Source of the DNA: Clostridium sp. CAG:964
GTDB taxonomy: Bacteria; Bacillota; Clostridia; Oscillospirales; Acutalibacteraceae
Direction of reading: 5' to 3'
DNA length: 14,084 nt
Assembly: GCA_000435335.1 (NCBI GenBank)
Contig: FR891309.1
Location: forward strand, 1-14,084
Under the pieces are notes generated by a model. That model did not search any database. It was not told the DNA's origin and was given only the letters and a program-made list of their open reading frames with translations. The position numbers and the translations under genes were made by a program. Of this stretch, positions 13,506 through 14,084 are shown one piece after another (the first letter of the stretch is position 1; each line of letters begins with the position of its first letter).

Positions 13506-14084
13506 AATGAGAAGTTCTGCTAACTAAGCTGCCGGCAGAGAAGATACCCTCTCAAACAATTTTTCAAAATCATTAGGAGACATATAGTCGCAGTGGCTGT
13601 GAATCCTAACGGTATTATAAAAGGTTTCAATATACTCAAATACAAGCCTATAGGCATGTTTGTAGTTAATGATATGAAATCTGTTAAGCCAATCTCTTTT
13701 GATTAAGGAATGGAAAGATTCGATGCAGGCATTATCGTAAGGATAACCACTATGAGAATAGCTTTGCTGCATCTTTTCAGTGGCTTCACGCCACGCATTT
13801 GAAATATACTGGCTGCCACGATCTAAATGGATAATAAGTGGTAAATCAGTATTACGACAGGCTTTTGCCTTGTTGATTGTTTCGATAACTGTTGATATTT
13901 CCATAGTGTCTGCAAGAGTCCAGGCAATGATTTTTCTGGCATACAAGTCCATAACGCAGTTAAGGTATACAAAACCATCCTGCGTCCAGATATAAGTTAT
14001 ATCTGTACACCGGACAGCGTTAGGACGTTCAGGATTAAACTGTTCGTTGAGAATGCCGATGGCTTTTTTTAACACATCAAGTGC
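13475..14084 (-). mobile_element. IS3-family insertion sequence, partial (transposase 3' end side)
   Basis: The element's outer end is placed near 13475 (TGGTCCTGTGTCAAG), where the pyrophosphohydrolase frame is lost, about 50 bp beyond the transposase stop, a normal distance for an IS3 end. The terminal repeat cannot be confirmed because the other end lies outside the window. Confidence 0.6.
13524..14084 (-). CDS. IS3-family transposase OrfB, catalytic part (5' end outside window)
   Basis: The frame is open at the right edge and ends at TAG 13524, giving about 187 visible residues of the C-terminal integrase-core (rve) domain. The DDE residues are visible: first D in RCTDITYIW, second D in IHLDRGSQY, and E in DNACIESFHSLIKRDW, with 33 residues between the last two. 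The tail YIETFYNTVRIHSH and MSPNDFE is typical of IS3/IS150-type OrfB. The internal GTG at 14075 is not a real start, as the frame continues upstream. In this family OrfB is usually made as an OrfAB fusion by frameshifting; that part is not in the window. The visible part has no stops or frameshifts. Confidence 0.9.
   Translation of the reverse strand, partial: ALDVLKKAIGILNEQFNPERPNAVRCTDITYIWTQDGFVYLNCVMDLYARKIIAWTLADTMEISTVIETINKAKACRNTDLPLIIHLDRGSQYISNAWREATEKMQQSYSHSGYPYDNACIESFHSLIKRDWLNRFHIINYKHAYRLVFEYIETFYNTVRIHSHCDYMSPNDFEKLFERVSSLPAA

Overview
The window reads as a piece of an extrachromosomal replicon (plasmid or megaplasmid), or an integrated copy of one, from a low-GC Firmicute, most likely a gut-type Clostridia. 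The clues are strong AGGAGG ribosome sites, sigmaA-type promoters with 17-bp spacers, clostridial protein families (DUF6273 secreted protein, Mbeg1-like hydrolase, N-terminal zinc-ribbon tyrosine recombinase) and very AT-rich intergenic DNA. The species cannot be fixed from the sequence.

Left part, all on the minus strand: a large secreted protein (1-2441, running off the left edge) with a signal peptide, a DUF6273-like domain, a beta-helix-like carbohydrate-binding region and the start of a FIVAR-like repeat. It is preceded by a ~300-nt leader with several hairpins and a promoter overlapped by a palindrome. Upstream of it lie a tyrosine recombinase (2944-4185), a ParB-like ribbon-helix-helix protein (4292-4774) and a ParA ATPase (4774-5526), the last two overlapping by one base.

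Centre: about 1.1 kb of gene-free, repeat- and palindrome-rich DNA (5527-6616), probably the centromere of the partition system, then a Rep_3-family replication initiator (6617-7660, minus) whose promoter sits inside a perfect inverted repeat. Beyond it (7661-8770) is the origin: seven tandem 22-bp iterons at 8484-8637, five clear or degenerate dispersed copies, and a second repeat family (AAACAAG, 12-bp period). Initiator, iterons, partition genes and recombinase form a compact replication and maintenance module.

Right part: an Mbeg1-like alpha/beta hydrolase (plus), a class I glutamine amidotransferase of the gamma-Glu-GABA hydrolase type (minus), and a two-motif DUF305 protein (minus). There follows a decayed stretch with a probable zinc-ribbon pseudogene, a stand-alone HIRAN protein (plus), a MazG-like pyrophosphohydrolase cut off after about 32 codons, and the end of an IS3-family insertion sequence that did the cutting and continues past the right edge. 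No rRNA, tRNA or CRISPR array was seen.
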